DNA of 30,445 nucleotides from Enterobacterales bacterium (GTDB lineage: Bacteria > Pseudomonadota > Gammaproteobacteria > Enterobacterales > Succinivibrionaceae): NCBI GenBank assembly GCA_900768635.1, contig CAAGDP010000194.1:1-30445 (forward strand), in the 5' to 3' direction. The translations under genes were made by a program, and so were the position numbers. The notes under the pieces are model-generated. The model was given only the letters and a program-made list of their open reading frames with translations. It had not been told where the DNA came from and ran no database searches. Every line of letters begins with the position of its first letter. Position 1 is the first letter of the stretch. Shown here in pieces: positions 15,834 through 24,093 of this stretch.

Positions 15834-16400
15834 ATGAAAATTGCACAAGAAGTTCGTCCTGGCAATGTAATCATGGTCGGAAAAGATCCGATGATTGTCC
15901 AAAAAAGCGAATTCAACAAATCAGGCCGCAACGCTGCAGTCTGCAAAATGAAACTTAAGAACCTCCTTACCGGTACCGGTACAGAAATGGTTTTCAAGGC
16001 CGATGATAAGCTTGAAGATATTATTCTGGAAAAGAAGGAATGTACCTATTCATACTTTGCTGATCCAATGTACGTGTTTATGGACACTGAATACAACCAG
16101 TACGAAGTAGAAAAGGAAAATCTTGGTGACGTAATCAACTACATAGTTGACGGTATGGAAGATGTTTGTGAAGTAACCTTCTACGAAGGAAGAGCTATTT
16201 CTGTTGAACTTCCTATTACTATTGTTCGCGAAGTAGAATATACTGAACCATCAGTTCGCGGTGATACCTCCGGTCGTGTTACCAAACCAGCCAAGCTTAA
16301 AGGCACTGGTTATGAAATCACTGTTGCTGACTTTGTTCAAACCGGTGATAAGATCGAAATTGATACCAGAACCAACGAATTTAAGAAACGCGTAAAATAA
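15834..16400 (+). CDS. efp: Elongation factor P, arginine type
   Basis: Binds the ribosome between P and E sites and relieves stalling at consecutive prolines. The 188 residues have the three-domain EF-P length. The tip loop reads NKSGRNAA with Arg at position 32, not the Lys34 used by EpmA-modified EF-P, so it fits modification by the EarP encoded just upstream. A full own promoter (15715-15743) and a strong terminator (16420-16456) suggest it is also expressed separately from earP. The C-terminal domain ends IDTRTNEFKKRVK. Confidence 0.97.
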   Translation: MKIAQEVRPGNVIMVGKDPMIVQKSEFNKSGRNAAVCKMKLKNLLTGTGTEMVFKADDKLEDIILEKKECTYSYFADPMYVFMDTEYNQYEVEKENLGDVINYIVDGMEDVCEVTFYEGRAISVELPITIVREVEYTEPSVRGDTSGRVTKPAKLKGTGYEITVADFVQTGDKIEIDTRTNEFKKRVK

Positions 16401-16419
16401 TATTTTCTTTGCGGATATG

Positions 16420-16456
16420 AAAAGAGCATTGATCGGCTGATCTATTGCTCTTTTTT
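16420..16456 (+). terminator. Intrinsic terminator after efp
   Basis: AAAAGAGCA (16420-16428) pairs with TGCTCTTTT (16446-16454), and the T-run continues to 16456. The loop contains GATC-GGCT-GATC, which can itself pair. These two GATC sites are the first of the cluster that continues to mnmG, so the terminator may also insulate the origin from efp transcription. Confidence 0.85.
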
Positions 16457-16796
16457 GATCACAGATTTTATAGATCTTTTTGTACTAATCTTATAAAAAA
16501 CTTGTGAATCCCGGTAGTGAATATTTATTGCTCTGAATAACTGGACTGATAATCCACATATTGATCACAGAGAAAGATCATTATATAAACATCTTTACTA
16601 TTTCTATGATCAGCCTGATCTTTCAAATGATCTCTGATCTTTTAACAGATCTGTTCCTCATAATAACAACAATAACAACTAAATTAATTAATAAAAAAAA
16701 CTATAAGAAAACAAAATCAAAGCAGGCAGGTTTATATCAGATCTTACACGGATATAATAATCAGACACCTCCCTTTATCATCAAGGTAAAAGAATT
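16431..16796. other. oriC: Candidate chromosomal origin (oriC), E. coli-like, upstream of mnmG
   Basis: There are twelve GATC sites between 16431 and 16743 (16431, 16439, 16457, 16473, 16563, 16576, 16608, 16617, 16629, 16636, 16648, 16740). The four at 16617-16651 sit in GATCT-rich repeats 12, 7 and 12 bases apart, with GATCTGTTC identical to the first nine bases of an E. coli 13-mer. On the mnmG side lies an A/T-rich run (about 16660-16730). On the efp side lie a one-mismatch DnaA box (TAATCCACA, 16550-16558) and weaker boxes (GATCACA within TTGATCACAGA at 16455 and 16561; TGTGAATCC near 16504). The order mnmG, AT-rich, 13-mers, DnaA box is the E. coli order. No gene fits in this gap. Confidence 0.65.
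16731..16758 (+). promoter_or_regulatory. Possible mnmG promoter
   Basis: A perfect TATAAT (16753-16758) lies 38 bases before the mnmG ATG, with a weak TTTATA (16731-16736) 16 bases upstream. In E. coli, transcription of mnmG away from oriC stimulates initiation; the same geometry is present here. Confidence 0.4.
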
Positions 16797-18683
16797 ATGT
16801 TTTATAACGGCAAATTTGACGTAATAGTTATTGGCGCAGGACATGCCGGAATTGAAGCAGCAACTGCATCAGCTCGCATGGGAATGAAAACTCTTCTTTT
16901 AACTCACAATATTGAAACTATTGGTCAGATGTCCTGCAATCCTGCAATAGGCGGGATTGGTAAGGGGCATCTCGTAAAAGAAATTGACGCAATGGGCGGC
17001 GTGATAGCCACTGCCATTGATCATTCCGGTATCCAGTTCAGAACGCTGAATTCATCTAAAGGATCTGCCGTAAGAGCAACCAGAGCACAGGCCGACAAAA
17101 GAAAATATAAAGAACAGGTTCAGGTTATGCTGGAAAACTACCCTAACCTTCAGATTTTTCAGCAACCTGCCACAGATTTCATTTTAGATAAAAACAAAAT
17201 CATCGGTGTTGAAACGCAATCAGGTATAAAGTTTTCCTGCATTTGCGCTATTCTCTGCTCAGGAACCTTCCTGAATGGTACTATTCATATCGGTCTTAAT
17301 CATTATTCAGGAGGAAGAGCCGGAGATCAGGCATCAATAAAACTTGCGGATCGACTGCATGATCTTGGTCTTAAAATGGGTAGACTTAAAACAGGAACAC
17401 CTGCCAGACTTGATAAACGTAGCATTAACTTTTCTGTTATGACCGAACAGTATTCAGATCACCCGACACCTGTTTTCAGCTTTTTGGGAAAAGAAGAAGA
17501 TCACCCGGAGGAAATGCCTTGCTTCATAACCCATACCAATGAAAAAACCCATGAAATTATCAGAAACAATCTGGATCGCAGTCCTTTATATTCCGGTGTG
17601 ATCCACAGTGTCGGACCTCGTTACTGCCCTTCAATTGAAGACAAAGTTATGCGATATCCGGATAAAACTTCACATCAGATATTTATCGAACCTGAAGGAG
17701 CAACTACCAATGAATATTATCCAAACGGCATTTCAACCAGTTTGCCATTTGACGTTCAGGAAGACCTTATTCATTCAATAAAAGGTCTGGAAAATGCGGT
17801 TTTAATGAAACCAGCTTATGCCATTGAATACGATTATTTTGATCCGAGAGAACTTAAATTTAATATGGAAAACAGATGTATAGAAAATCTGTTTTTAGCA
17901 GGACAGATAAACGGTACCACCGGATATGAAGAAGCTGCTGCTCAGGGTCTTCTGGCAGGTATAAATGCGGCTTTACGTATTCAAGGAAAAGACGGATGGT
18001 GTCCACGTCGTGATGAAGCATATACCGGAGTTCTTATGGATGATCTTACTACTCTCGGAACTAATGAACCTTATCGAATGTTTACATCACGTGCAGAATA
18101 TCGTCTTCTCCTGAGAGAAGATAACGCTGATGAAAGACTGACACCAAAAGCCAGAGAACTTAATATGATCTCTGAAAAAAGATGGGAATTTTTCTGCGAA
18201 AAAATGGAGCAGATTGAAAAGGAGAAAAATCGACTGCAAAGTACCAGAGTTGGTCCGGGATCAAAATATGCAGAAAAGCTTAATACCAAATTAAGTGCGC
18301 CAATCGCCAAAGCTAATACATTGGAGGAAATATTGTGTCGTCCTGAAATGAGCTATAATCTTCTTAATTCACTTACCGACTTTGATGATTCTCATATTTC
18401 ACCTCAGGCAAAAAAGCAGATTGAAGATCAAATTAAATATGCCGGTTATATAAAACATGAAAAGGAAGATATAGAAAAACGTATTAAAAACGAACTTACT
18501 ATTCTTCCGTCTGATCTTGACTACAGCGGTATACCAGGTCTTTCCAACGAAGTTGTATCCAAGCTTAATGCACATAAGCCGGAAACTATAGGTAAAGCCT
18601 CCCGTATTTCAGGAGTGACTCCTGCAGCTATTTCCATGCTTATGGTATATCTTAAGAAAAAAAAACTTCTGGGAAAAAAATAA
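16797..18683 (+). CDS. mnmG: tRNA uridine-5-carboxymethylaminomethyl modification enzyme MnmG (GidA)
   Basis: FAD-dependent partner of MnmE in wobble uridine modification. The 628 residues (E. coli 629) begin with a dinucleotide-binding VIGAGHAGIEAA. They carry the family blocks QMSCNPAIGGIGKGHLVKE, GRLKTGTPARL, and the C-terminal EYRLLLREDNAD that contacts tRNA and MnmE. AAGG lies upstream of the ATG. rsmG starts on the next base after the stop, so both are translated together. The presumed partner gene mnmE is 6.8 kb away, outside its usual adjacent position. Confidence 0.97.
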   Translation: MFYNGKFDVIVIGAGHAGIEAATASARMGMKTLLLTHNIETIGQMSCNPAIGGIGKGHLVKEIDAMGGVIATAIDHSGIQFRTLNSSKGSAVRATRAQADKRKYKEQVQVMLENYPNLQIFQQPATDFILDKNKIIGVETQSGIKFSCICAILCSGTFLNGTIHIGLNHYSGGRAGDQASIKLADRLHDLGLKMGRLKTGTPARLDKRSINFSVMTEQYSDHPTPVFSFLGKEEDHPEEMPCFITHTNEKTHEIIRNNLDRSPLYSGVIHSVGPRYCPSIEDKVMRYPDKTSHQIFIEPEGATTNEYYPNGISTSLPFDVQEDLIHSIKGLENAVLMKPAYAIEYDYFDPRELKFNMENRCIENLFLAGQINGTTGYEEAAAQGLLAGINAALRIQGKDGWCPRRDEAYTGVLMDDLTTLGTNEPYRMFTSRAEYRLLLREDNADERLTPKARELNMISEKRWEFFCEKMEQIEKEKNRLQSTRVGPGSKYAEKLNTKLSAPIAKANTLEEILCRPEMSYNLLNSLTDFDDSHISPQAKKQIEDQIKYAGYIKHEKEDIEKRIKNELTILPSDLDYSGIPGLSNEVVSKLNAHKPETIGKASRISGVTPAAISMLMVYLKKKKLLGKK

Positions 18684-19286
18684 ATGGAACAGTTTTTAAA
18701 TAAATGTCTCAACCAAACAGAAGGTATTGACCTGAATAATGAACAGCGCTGCCAGATAATCAGCTATCTGTTATTACTTAAAAAATGGAATAAGATATAC
18801 AATCTCACTTGCATAACAGATCCTCAGGAAATGATCACAAAACATATAATGGACAGTCTTATCATAGGTCCTTATATGACCGGATCATCCTTTTGTGATA
18901 TTGGTTCAGGAGCAGGTTTACCAGGTATCCCTCTGGCTATAATGTATCCTGATCGTGAATTTACGCTCATTGACTCCAGAAGTAAAAGAACCATATTTTT
19001 AACTCAGGTAAAAATGGAATTAAAACTGAATAATGTTTCCATTATTAACCAAAGAGCGGAAAATATTACTGATCTGAAATTTGATGGCGCTTTCTCCAGG
19101 GCTTTTTCTTCGCTGAAACTCTTTTACAGTATAGGTAAAAAGCTTTTAAAAGAAGACGGTGTTATTTATGCTATGAAAGGCATGATCAACCAAAATGAAA
19201 TTGAGGAAGTAAAAGATCAAATAAAAAAAATAATAACACTTAAGGTCCCCGGTGAAAAATGCACCAGAAATTTGGTTATGATGTAA
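18684..19286 (+). CDS. rsmG: 16S rRNA (guanine527-N7)-methyltransferase RsmG
   Basis: SAM-dependent methylation of G527 in 16S rRNA. The 200 residues (E. coli 207) include the family N-terminal LLKKWNKIYNLT, the SAM motif CDIGSGAGLPGIPLA and LIDSRSKRTIFL. The ATG directly follows the mnmG TAA with no spacer and no separate Shine-Dalgarno, so reinitiation is likely. The C-terminus RNLVMM is slightly short but complete. Confidence 0.95.
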   Translation: MEQFLNKCLNQTEGIDLNNEQRCQIISYLLLLKKWNKIYNLTCITDPQEMITKHIMDSLIIGPYMTGSSFCDIGSGAGLPGIPLAIMYPDREFTLIDSRSKRTIFLTQVKMELKLNNVSIINQRAENITDLKFDGAFSRAFSSLKLFYSIGKKLLKEDGVIYAMKGMINQNEIEEVKDQIKKIITLKVPGEKCTRNLVMM

Positions 19287-19335
19287 AAATCAAATCCAGA
19301 ATTAGAGAGTTTTCCTTAAATGATATAAAAAATCA

Positions 19336-19360
19336 AATATGATAGAATTATAATCATATT
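19336..19360. promoter_or_regulatory. Dyad over a perfect -10 box upstream of parAB
   Basis: AATATGAT (19336-19343) and ATCATATT (19353-19360) flank nine bases. A perfect TATAAT (19349-19354) overlaps the right arm. No good -35 is visible at 16 to 18 bases. The arms share an ATATGAT/ATCATAT core with the palindrome at 13567-13586. It may be an operator controlling parAB, but the AT-rich context makes chance possible. Confidence 0.4.
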
Positions 19361-19455
19361 CAGAATTCATTATATCATCGCATTCAAAGCGAGTATTTTT
19401 AGACTGTTAGAAAATACCTGATAATACGCACTTAATTTTCTGTAAAGGTGTTGCT

Positions 19456-20238
19456 GTGGCCAAAGTAATTGTTATATCCAATCAAAAAGGTGGTGTTGGA
19501 AAGACTACAACCTGCGTCAATTTAGCTGCTTCCATGGCTGCCGTTCACAAAAATGTCCTTTTGGTAGATTTAGATCCACAGGGAAATGCAACAACATCTT
19601 CAGGTCTTAATAAATTTGAAATTGATCAGACTATTATGAACATTCTGATTGATAAAATACCTGCACGAGATGTTATTATTGATAAATCCAGAACAAGTGG
19701 TATGTATGATCTTATACCGTCTAACGGTGATGTTGCTGCTTGTGAAGTAACATTGATTAATGAGATCGCAAGAGAACAGATTTTAAACAAGGCACTGGAA
19801 GATATTCGGGATAACTATGATTATATTTTTATAGACTGTCCTCCATCGTTAAATCTTCTGACTATTAACGGAATGTGTGCTGCTGATTCTGTTATAGTTC
19901 CTATGCAGTGTGAGTATTTTGCTCTGGAAGGTCTTACAGATCTGGTAGATATAATCAGCAAACTTTCTAAAGCTGTAAACTCACGGCTTAAGATAGAAGG
20001 CATTCTGCGAACTATGTACGATAGCAGAAACAGATTGGCAAGTGATGTTTCAAATCAGCTGAGAATTCATTTTGGTGATAAACTCTATCGCACAGTGATC
20101 CCGAGAAATATCAAGCTTGCTGAAGCCCCGAGTTTCGGTAAGCCTGCATATTTCTATGATAAAAATTCAATAGGCGCAAAAGCATATCTGGCACTTGCAG
20201 GAGAAATGCTGAGAAGAGAACAGGAAGCCAGCTCCTGA
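19456..20238 (+). CDS. parA: Chromosome partitioning ATPase ParA (Soj)
   Basis: Deviant Walker-type ATPase that moves or positions the ParB-bound origin region. The 260 residues open with VIVISNQKGGVGKTTTCVNLA; the P-loop is K11-T18. DLDPQGNATT and the Walker B IFIDCPPSL are also present. The start is GTG with AAGG seven bases upstream. parB follows after 46 bases. The position beside rsmG and the short length fit a chromosomal Soj, not a plasmid ParA. A possible regulated promoter is at 19336-19360. Confidence 0.96.
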   Translation: MAKVIVISNQKGGVGKTTTCVNLAASMAAVHKNVLLVDLDPQGNATTSSGLNKFEIDQTIMNILIDKIPARDVIIDKSRTSGMYDLIPSNGDVAACEVTLINEIAREQILNKALEDIRDNYDYIFIDCPPSLNLLTINGMCAADSVIVPMQCEYFALEGLTDLVDIISKLSKAVNSRLKIEGILRTMYDSRNRLASDVSNQLRIHFGDKLYRTVIPRNIKLAEAPSFGKPAYFYDKNSIGAKAYLALAGEMLRREQEASS

Positions 20239-20284
20239 AAAATCTCTGTTGTCCACAATTATTTTAATATACTGAGGTTTAAAT

Positions 20285-21199
20285 ATGGCCGGATTAGGAA
20301 AGGGTCTTGATGCGCTTCTAAGTAATTCTCACATTGATGTTTCATCCATATCAGGTACTGATAACAAACAAGTTAAAATTGTTAATTTTGAGGCTATCAA
20401 AGACGAGTCATTGTTAAATATTCCTGTCGCAAATCTAGAACCGAGTCGCTATCAGCCACGTCAGGTTATGGACAATGAAGCGTTAGCCGACTTGTGCATG
20501 TCCATTAAACAACAGGGAATAATTCAGCCATTACTGGTAAGAAATATTCCAGGAACAGAGAAATTTGAAATACTTGCCGGTGAAAGACGTTGGAGAGCGG
20601 CACAGAAAGTAGGATTAAGCGAAGTACCTGTTATTGTAAAAAAAGTTGAAGATCGTCAGGCCATAGCCATTGCTATTATCGAAAACATGCAACGACAGAA
20701 TCTTAATGTTATTGAAGAGTCTGATGCATTACAACGCCTTGCTGAAGAGTTTGGACTAACCCACGAACAAATCGGAGAGGTTATTGGTAAATCAAGAAGT
20801 CAGGTTTCCAATCTGCTTCGTTTAAGTTCACTTACCGATCCGGTGAAAAGACTGGTTATTGATGGACACATGGAAATGGGACATGCAAGAGCTCTTTTGG
20901 CCATCACCAAACCAGAATTTCAACAAAGTGCCGCAGAGATTGTAGTTAAAAAGAATCTTAGCGTAAGAGAAACTGAAAATCTGGTAAAAAGACTCATCAA
21001 ATCTGAAGATAATACGATGGGTGAAAAGGAAAAAACAGTTAAAGATCAAAATCTTATTGAATGGGAAAATCGTGTTAAGCAATCAATTGGATGCTCTAGA
21101 GTACAACTTCTGCCAGGATCCAAGGGAAAAGGCAAACTGGTTCTTTCCTATGATAATGATCAGGAACTGGAAAAGCTTATGAGTTATCTTAACAGATAA
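20285..21199 (+). CDS. parB: Chromosome partitioning protein ParB (Spo0J)
   Basis: CTP-dependent DNA clamp loaded at parS sites near the origin. The 304 residues start with the ParA-stimulating peptide MAGLGKGLDALL. The N-terminal domain has ESRYQPRQ-like LEPSRYQPRQ and the CTP-binding GERRWRAAQ. A helix-turn-helix follows (GEVIGKSRSQVSNLLRL), then a C-terminal dimer domain. TGAGG precedes the ATG. I found no full parS site in the window (consensus TGTTTCACGTGAAACA). Confidence 0.96.
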   Translation: MAGLGKGLDALLSNSHIDVSSISGTDNKQVKIVNFEAIKDESLLNIPVANLEPSRYQPRQVMDNEALADLCMSIKQQGIIQPLLVRNIPGTEKFEILAGERRWRAAQKVGLSEVPVIVKKVEDRQAIAIAIIENMQRQNLNVIEESDALQRLAEEFGLTHEQIGEVIGKSRSQVSNLLRLSSLTDPVKRLVIDGHMEMGHARALLAITKPEFQQSAAEIVVKKNLSVRETENLVKRLIKSEDNTMGEKEKTVKDQNLIEWENRVKQSIGCSRVQLLPGSKGKGKLVLSYDNDQELEKLMSYLNR

Positions 21200-21394
21200 A
21201 TCCAGTATTTAAGCTCTTCTTAAATTCAGTAATTTTCCGGTTTAGTATGATTTATTGGATCTGTTTTTTACAACTGCAGTAGACAACCTGATCCTGATAA
21301 TTGAGCAGATTTGATATCCGTGGATTTTTCGGATTGTGTCGGTGCGTTTTTTTTTTTCTTTGTAATAAATTTTTAAATTGGTTTACAATAACCC

Positions 21395-21772
21395 ATGTTC
21401 CGTCTGTACTTGCAAAGATTATTTATAACCACCGCATTGGCACTGATAATCTCGATAGCTGTATATTCTGTTACAAGCAGAATAATTCTGTTATCCATGA
21501 TTTCCGGAATAACATCGTTCCTTATTGTCTACTCTGTTTACTATTACTATTGCCTCAATCATATAGACAGAGACAGTCCAGCAAGATTTATTCAACGGGT
21601 AAACATAGGTTTCGTTGTAAAGGTCATTTTAACTGTGAGTTGTTTTGTTTTAATAAAAAGACACTTTCAGCTTAATTTGCCGGTGTCTTTTATGTTCTTT
21701 GTTTTTCTTATAGTTTTAAATGATGTAATAAATGCCCTTACAGATTTAAAAAATGCAAAAAACGGCAAATAA
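21395..21772 (+). CDS. atpI: ATP synthase protein I
   Basis: Small membrane protein that aids c-ring assembly. The 125 residues have four hydrophobic segments and the weakly conserved pattern FIQRVNIGFVVKV of the family, and the gene sits in the expected first place of the atp operon, 12 bases before atpB. The ATG at 21395 is the first possible start after an in-frame TAA. No Shine-Dalgarno is visible: a TACAAT -10-like box ends only five bases upstream. Translation may be weak or leaderless. The family is fast-evolving, so the call leans partly on position. Confidence 0.8.
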   Translation: MFRLYLQRLFITTALALIISIAVYSVTSRIILLSMISGITSFLIVYSVYYYYCLNHIDRDSPARFIQRVNIGFVVKVILTVSCFVLIKRHFQLNLPVSFMFFVFLIVLNDVINALTDLKNAKNGK

Positions 21773-21784
21773 TTCAGGTTTTTT

Positions 21785-22744
21785 ATGGCAAATTTAAATA
21801 ACATACAGAATGCACCAGAGTCATCTGAAACAACATCTGCTAATTCTTCCAAGGATTATATTCAGCATCACCTGAAGTTTTTTCAGGTGGATGTTACTAA
21901 TGGAGAAATAGTTGGCGCTGTAAAAGCTGACGGTTCAGGAGAAAAGTGTCATATTACCGATGTACTTACCTTAACCAAATGCAAGGCTGCCGAGCATACT
22001 GTACAAACTGAACAAAATATAATCAATTTTAAACACGTTAATGTTGATTCCCTGTTGGTATCCTTTGTACTGGGTGCTTTGTTTATTCTCATTTTCAGTA
22101 AAGTGGCCAGAAACTTCAGTAAAAATACAAAACCAGGTAAGTTACAGTCTTTTATTGAAATGGTTGTCTTGTTTATTGATGACAATGTTAAATCCATTTT
22201 CAATACCCAAAGCAAATTAATAGGTCCTCTGGCAATAACATCCTTTGTTTGGATTGTTCTTATGAATACCATGGATCTGTTGCCGGTTGATTATGTACCG
22301 GAAATTGCGAAATTTTTAGGTATCCCATATTTCAGGGTACTTCCTACTGCTGATGCAAACATAACCATGTCCATGGCATTAAGTGTTTTTGTTCTTATCT
22401 TCTGGTTTACCTTTACCAAAAAAGGATTGGTTGCATTTGTAAAAGAAATGACGCTTCATCCTTTTAACAATCCGGTATTTATCCCTTTCAATTTAGTTCT
22501 GGAATCAATTTCACTGCTTTCAAAACCTATTTCTCTTGGTTTGCGACTTTATGGAAATATGTTTGCCGGTGAAATGATTTTCATTATGATTGCGCTTTTC
22601 GCATCACCTTATACCTTTTATTTACAGCCATTCTTCAGTATTCCATGGGCTATATTCCATATACTGATAGTTCTGTTGCAGGCTTTTATATTTATGATGC
22701 TGACTGTTGCTTATCTTGCAACGGCTTCACAGGAAGAAGATTAG
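21785..22744 (+). CDS. atpB: ATP synthase F0 subunit a
   Basis: Forms the proton half-channels against the c-ring. The essential arginine is in SLGLRLYGNMFAGE, and the C-terminus IFMMLTVAYLATASQEED matches the family. The 319 residues exceed E. coli (271); most of the difference is in the N-terminal, periplasmic stretch before the first helix. That stretch contains C55 and C66, which could form a disulfide. It begins 12 bases after atpI with a weak CAGG. Confidence 0.96.
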   Translation: MANLNNIQNAPESSETTSANSSKDYIQHHLKFFQVDVTNGEIVGAVKADGSGEKCHITDVLTLTKCKAAEHTVQTEQNIINFKHVNVDSLLVSFVLGALFILIFSKVARNFSKNTKPGKLQSFIEMVVLFIDDNVKSIFNTQSKLIGPLAITSFVWIVLMNTMDLLPVDYVPEIAKFLGIPYFRVLPTADANITMSMALSVFVLIFWFTFTKKGLVAFVKEMTLHPFNNPVFIPFNLVLESISLLSKPISLGLRLYGNMFAGEMIFIMIALFASPYTFYLQPFFSIPWAIFHILIVLLQAFIFMMLTVAYLATASQEED

Positions 22745-22787
22745 TTAATAATTCAAATTGGATTTGAACATTTTTTAGGAGAAAAAA

Positions 22788-23021
22788 ATGGATTTAATTG
22801 CTATTAAAATGATCGGAGCAGGTCTTATGATGGGCTTAGGCGCTCTTGGTGCTGCTATCGGCTTAGGTATTCTGTCAGGAAGATTACTTGAAGCTCTTGC
22901 CCGTCAGCCAGATCTTCAGAAGATGTTATTTGGTCGTTTCCTCCTTGGTGCAGGTATGACTGATGCTGTTCCAATGATCAGTCTTGCTTTTGGTATCCTG
23001 ATTGTACTTGGCGTATTCTAA
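22788..23021 (+). CDS. atpE: ATP synthase F0 subunit c
   Basis: Hairpin proteolipid of the rotor ring. The 77 residues have two helices with GLGALGAAIGLGI in the first, the polar loop ARQPDL, and the ion-carrying acid D59 in GMTDAVPMI. Aspartate with no Gln/Glu/Ser sodium-binding set indicates proton coupling. AGGAG precedes the ATG, the strongest ribosome site in the early operon, fitting the need for many c subunits. Confidence 0.97.
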   Translation: MDLIAIKMIGAGLMMGLGALGAAIGLGILSGRLLEALARQPDLQKMLFGRFLLGAGMTDAVPMISLAFGILIVLGVF

Positions 23022-23048
23022 TTTCTTATTATTTATTTCGAGATTATT

Positions 23049-23525
23049 ATGGAAATAAATTGGACCTTTGTCGGACAGACGATTGAATTTATTTTGTTTG
23101 TCTGGCTGTGCATGAAGTTTATTTGGCCTCCTATTCTTTCCGGAATAGAAAACAGGCAAAAAGAAATTGATCAGGGCCTGGCAGATGCGGAAAGAGGCAG
23201 AAAAAGTCTTGAAATGGCTAAAACCAGTGCGGATGAGCAATTACAAGCTACTAAAAAAGAAGCTGCTGAAATTATTGAACAGGCAAACCGGCGGAAAAAT
23301 AAGATAATTGAAGATGCCAAAATTGCAGCTGATGAAGAGCGCAAAAAAATCCTTGATAAAGCTAAGGAAGAAGTTGAAGCTGAAGCTAACCGTGTTCGTG
23401 AAAAACTCAGAAAAGAAGTTTCAGTGCTGGTAGTTCGTGGTGCGGAGAAGATTCTGAAAAAGAATGTTGATGCTTCTACCACCAGTAGTGTTATTGATGA
23501 ATTGATTGCGGAAAATAAGCGTTAG
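23049..23525 (+). CDS. atpF: ATP synthase F0 subunit b
   Basis: Peripheral stalk. The 158 residues have an N-terminal membrane helix (WTFVGQTIEFILFVWLCMKF) followed by a long charged coiled coil, the usual subunit b layout. It lies between atpE and atpH with normal spacing. The ribosome site is weak (GAG). Confidence 0.96.
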   Translation: MEINWTFVGQTIEFILFVWLCMKFIWPPILSGIENRQKEIDQGLADAERGRKSLEMAKTSADEQLQATKKEAAEIIEQANRRKNKIIEDAKIAADEERKKILDKAKEEVEAEANRVREKLRKEVSVLVVRGAEKILKKNVDASTTSSVIDELIAENKR

Positions 23526-23549
23526 TAATTTATCCTGAAGAAGGTAGAA

Positions 23550-24080
23550 ATGTCGGAGTTAGCTACAATTGCAAGACCTTATGCCAGGGCTGCATTTGAA
23601 TTTGCCAGAGAACATGAATCAGTTGATAAATGGCTGAATATGCTGATATTTATTGACGGAGTTGTGAAGAATGGCGATTTTCAAAAGATAATGAAATCTG
23701 GTAATCATATTCTGGTAACTACAGTATTAACAAAGATTACTGAAAATTATCTGGATAAATTCGGTTTTAATTTTGTAAGAATTCTTATTGAGAATAATCG
23801 ACTTGAAGTAGCAGAAGATATCCTGAGAGAATTTATTAAAATTAAAAATGAATATGAAAAAGTGTTAAATGTTGAGATTATCTCCGCAGAAACACTCTCA
23901 GCCGCTGATTCATCTAAATTGCTTAAATATCTTAAAGATAAATATCAGCAGACAGTAAAGATGAGCAATACAGTTAATCCGGATATTCTTGGCGGTGTTA
24001 TCATCAAGACAGAAAATGATGTTCTGGATATGAGTCTAAAACATCGTATTGAATCCCTTGCTAAAGAGTTAAATTTATAG
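23550..24080 (+). CDS. atpH: ATP synthase F1 subunit delta
   Basis: Links the peripheral stalk to the top of F1. The 176 residues start SELATIARPYARAAFEFA and end with the conserved PDILGGVIIKTENDVLDMS block. GAAGG precedes the ATG; atpA begins 13 bases after the stop. Confidence 0.96.
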   Translation: MSELATIARPYARAAFEFAREHESVDKWLNMLIFIDGVVKNGDFQKIMKSGNHILVTTVLTKITENYLDKFGFNFVRILIENNRLEVAEDILREFIKIKNEYEKVLNVEIISAETLSAADSSKLLKYLKDKYQQTVKMSNTVNPDILGGVIIKTENDVLDMSLKHRIESLAKELNL

Positions 24081-24093
24081 ATAAGGAACTAAG

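Noticed and set aside
18087..18093. TCACGTG core as a parS site inside mnmG
   Set aside because: Only about 10 of 16 bases match the parS consensus, and the flanking halves are not complementary.
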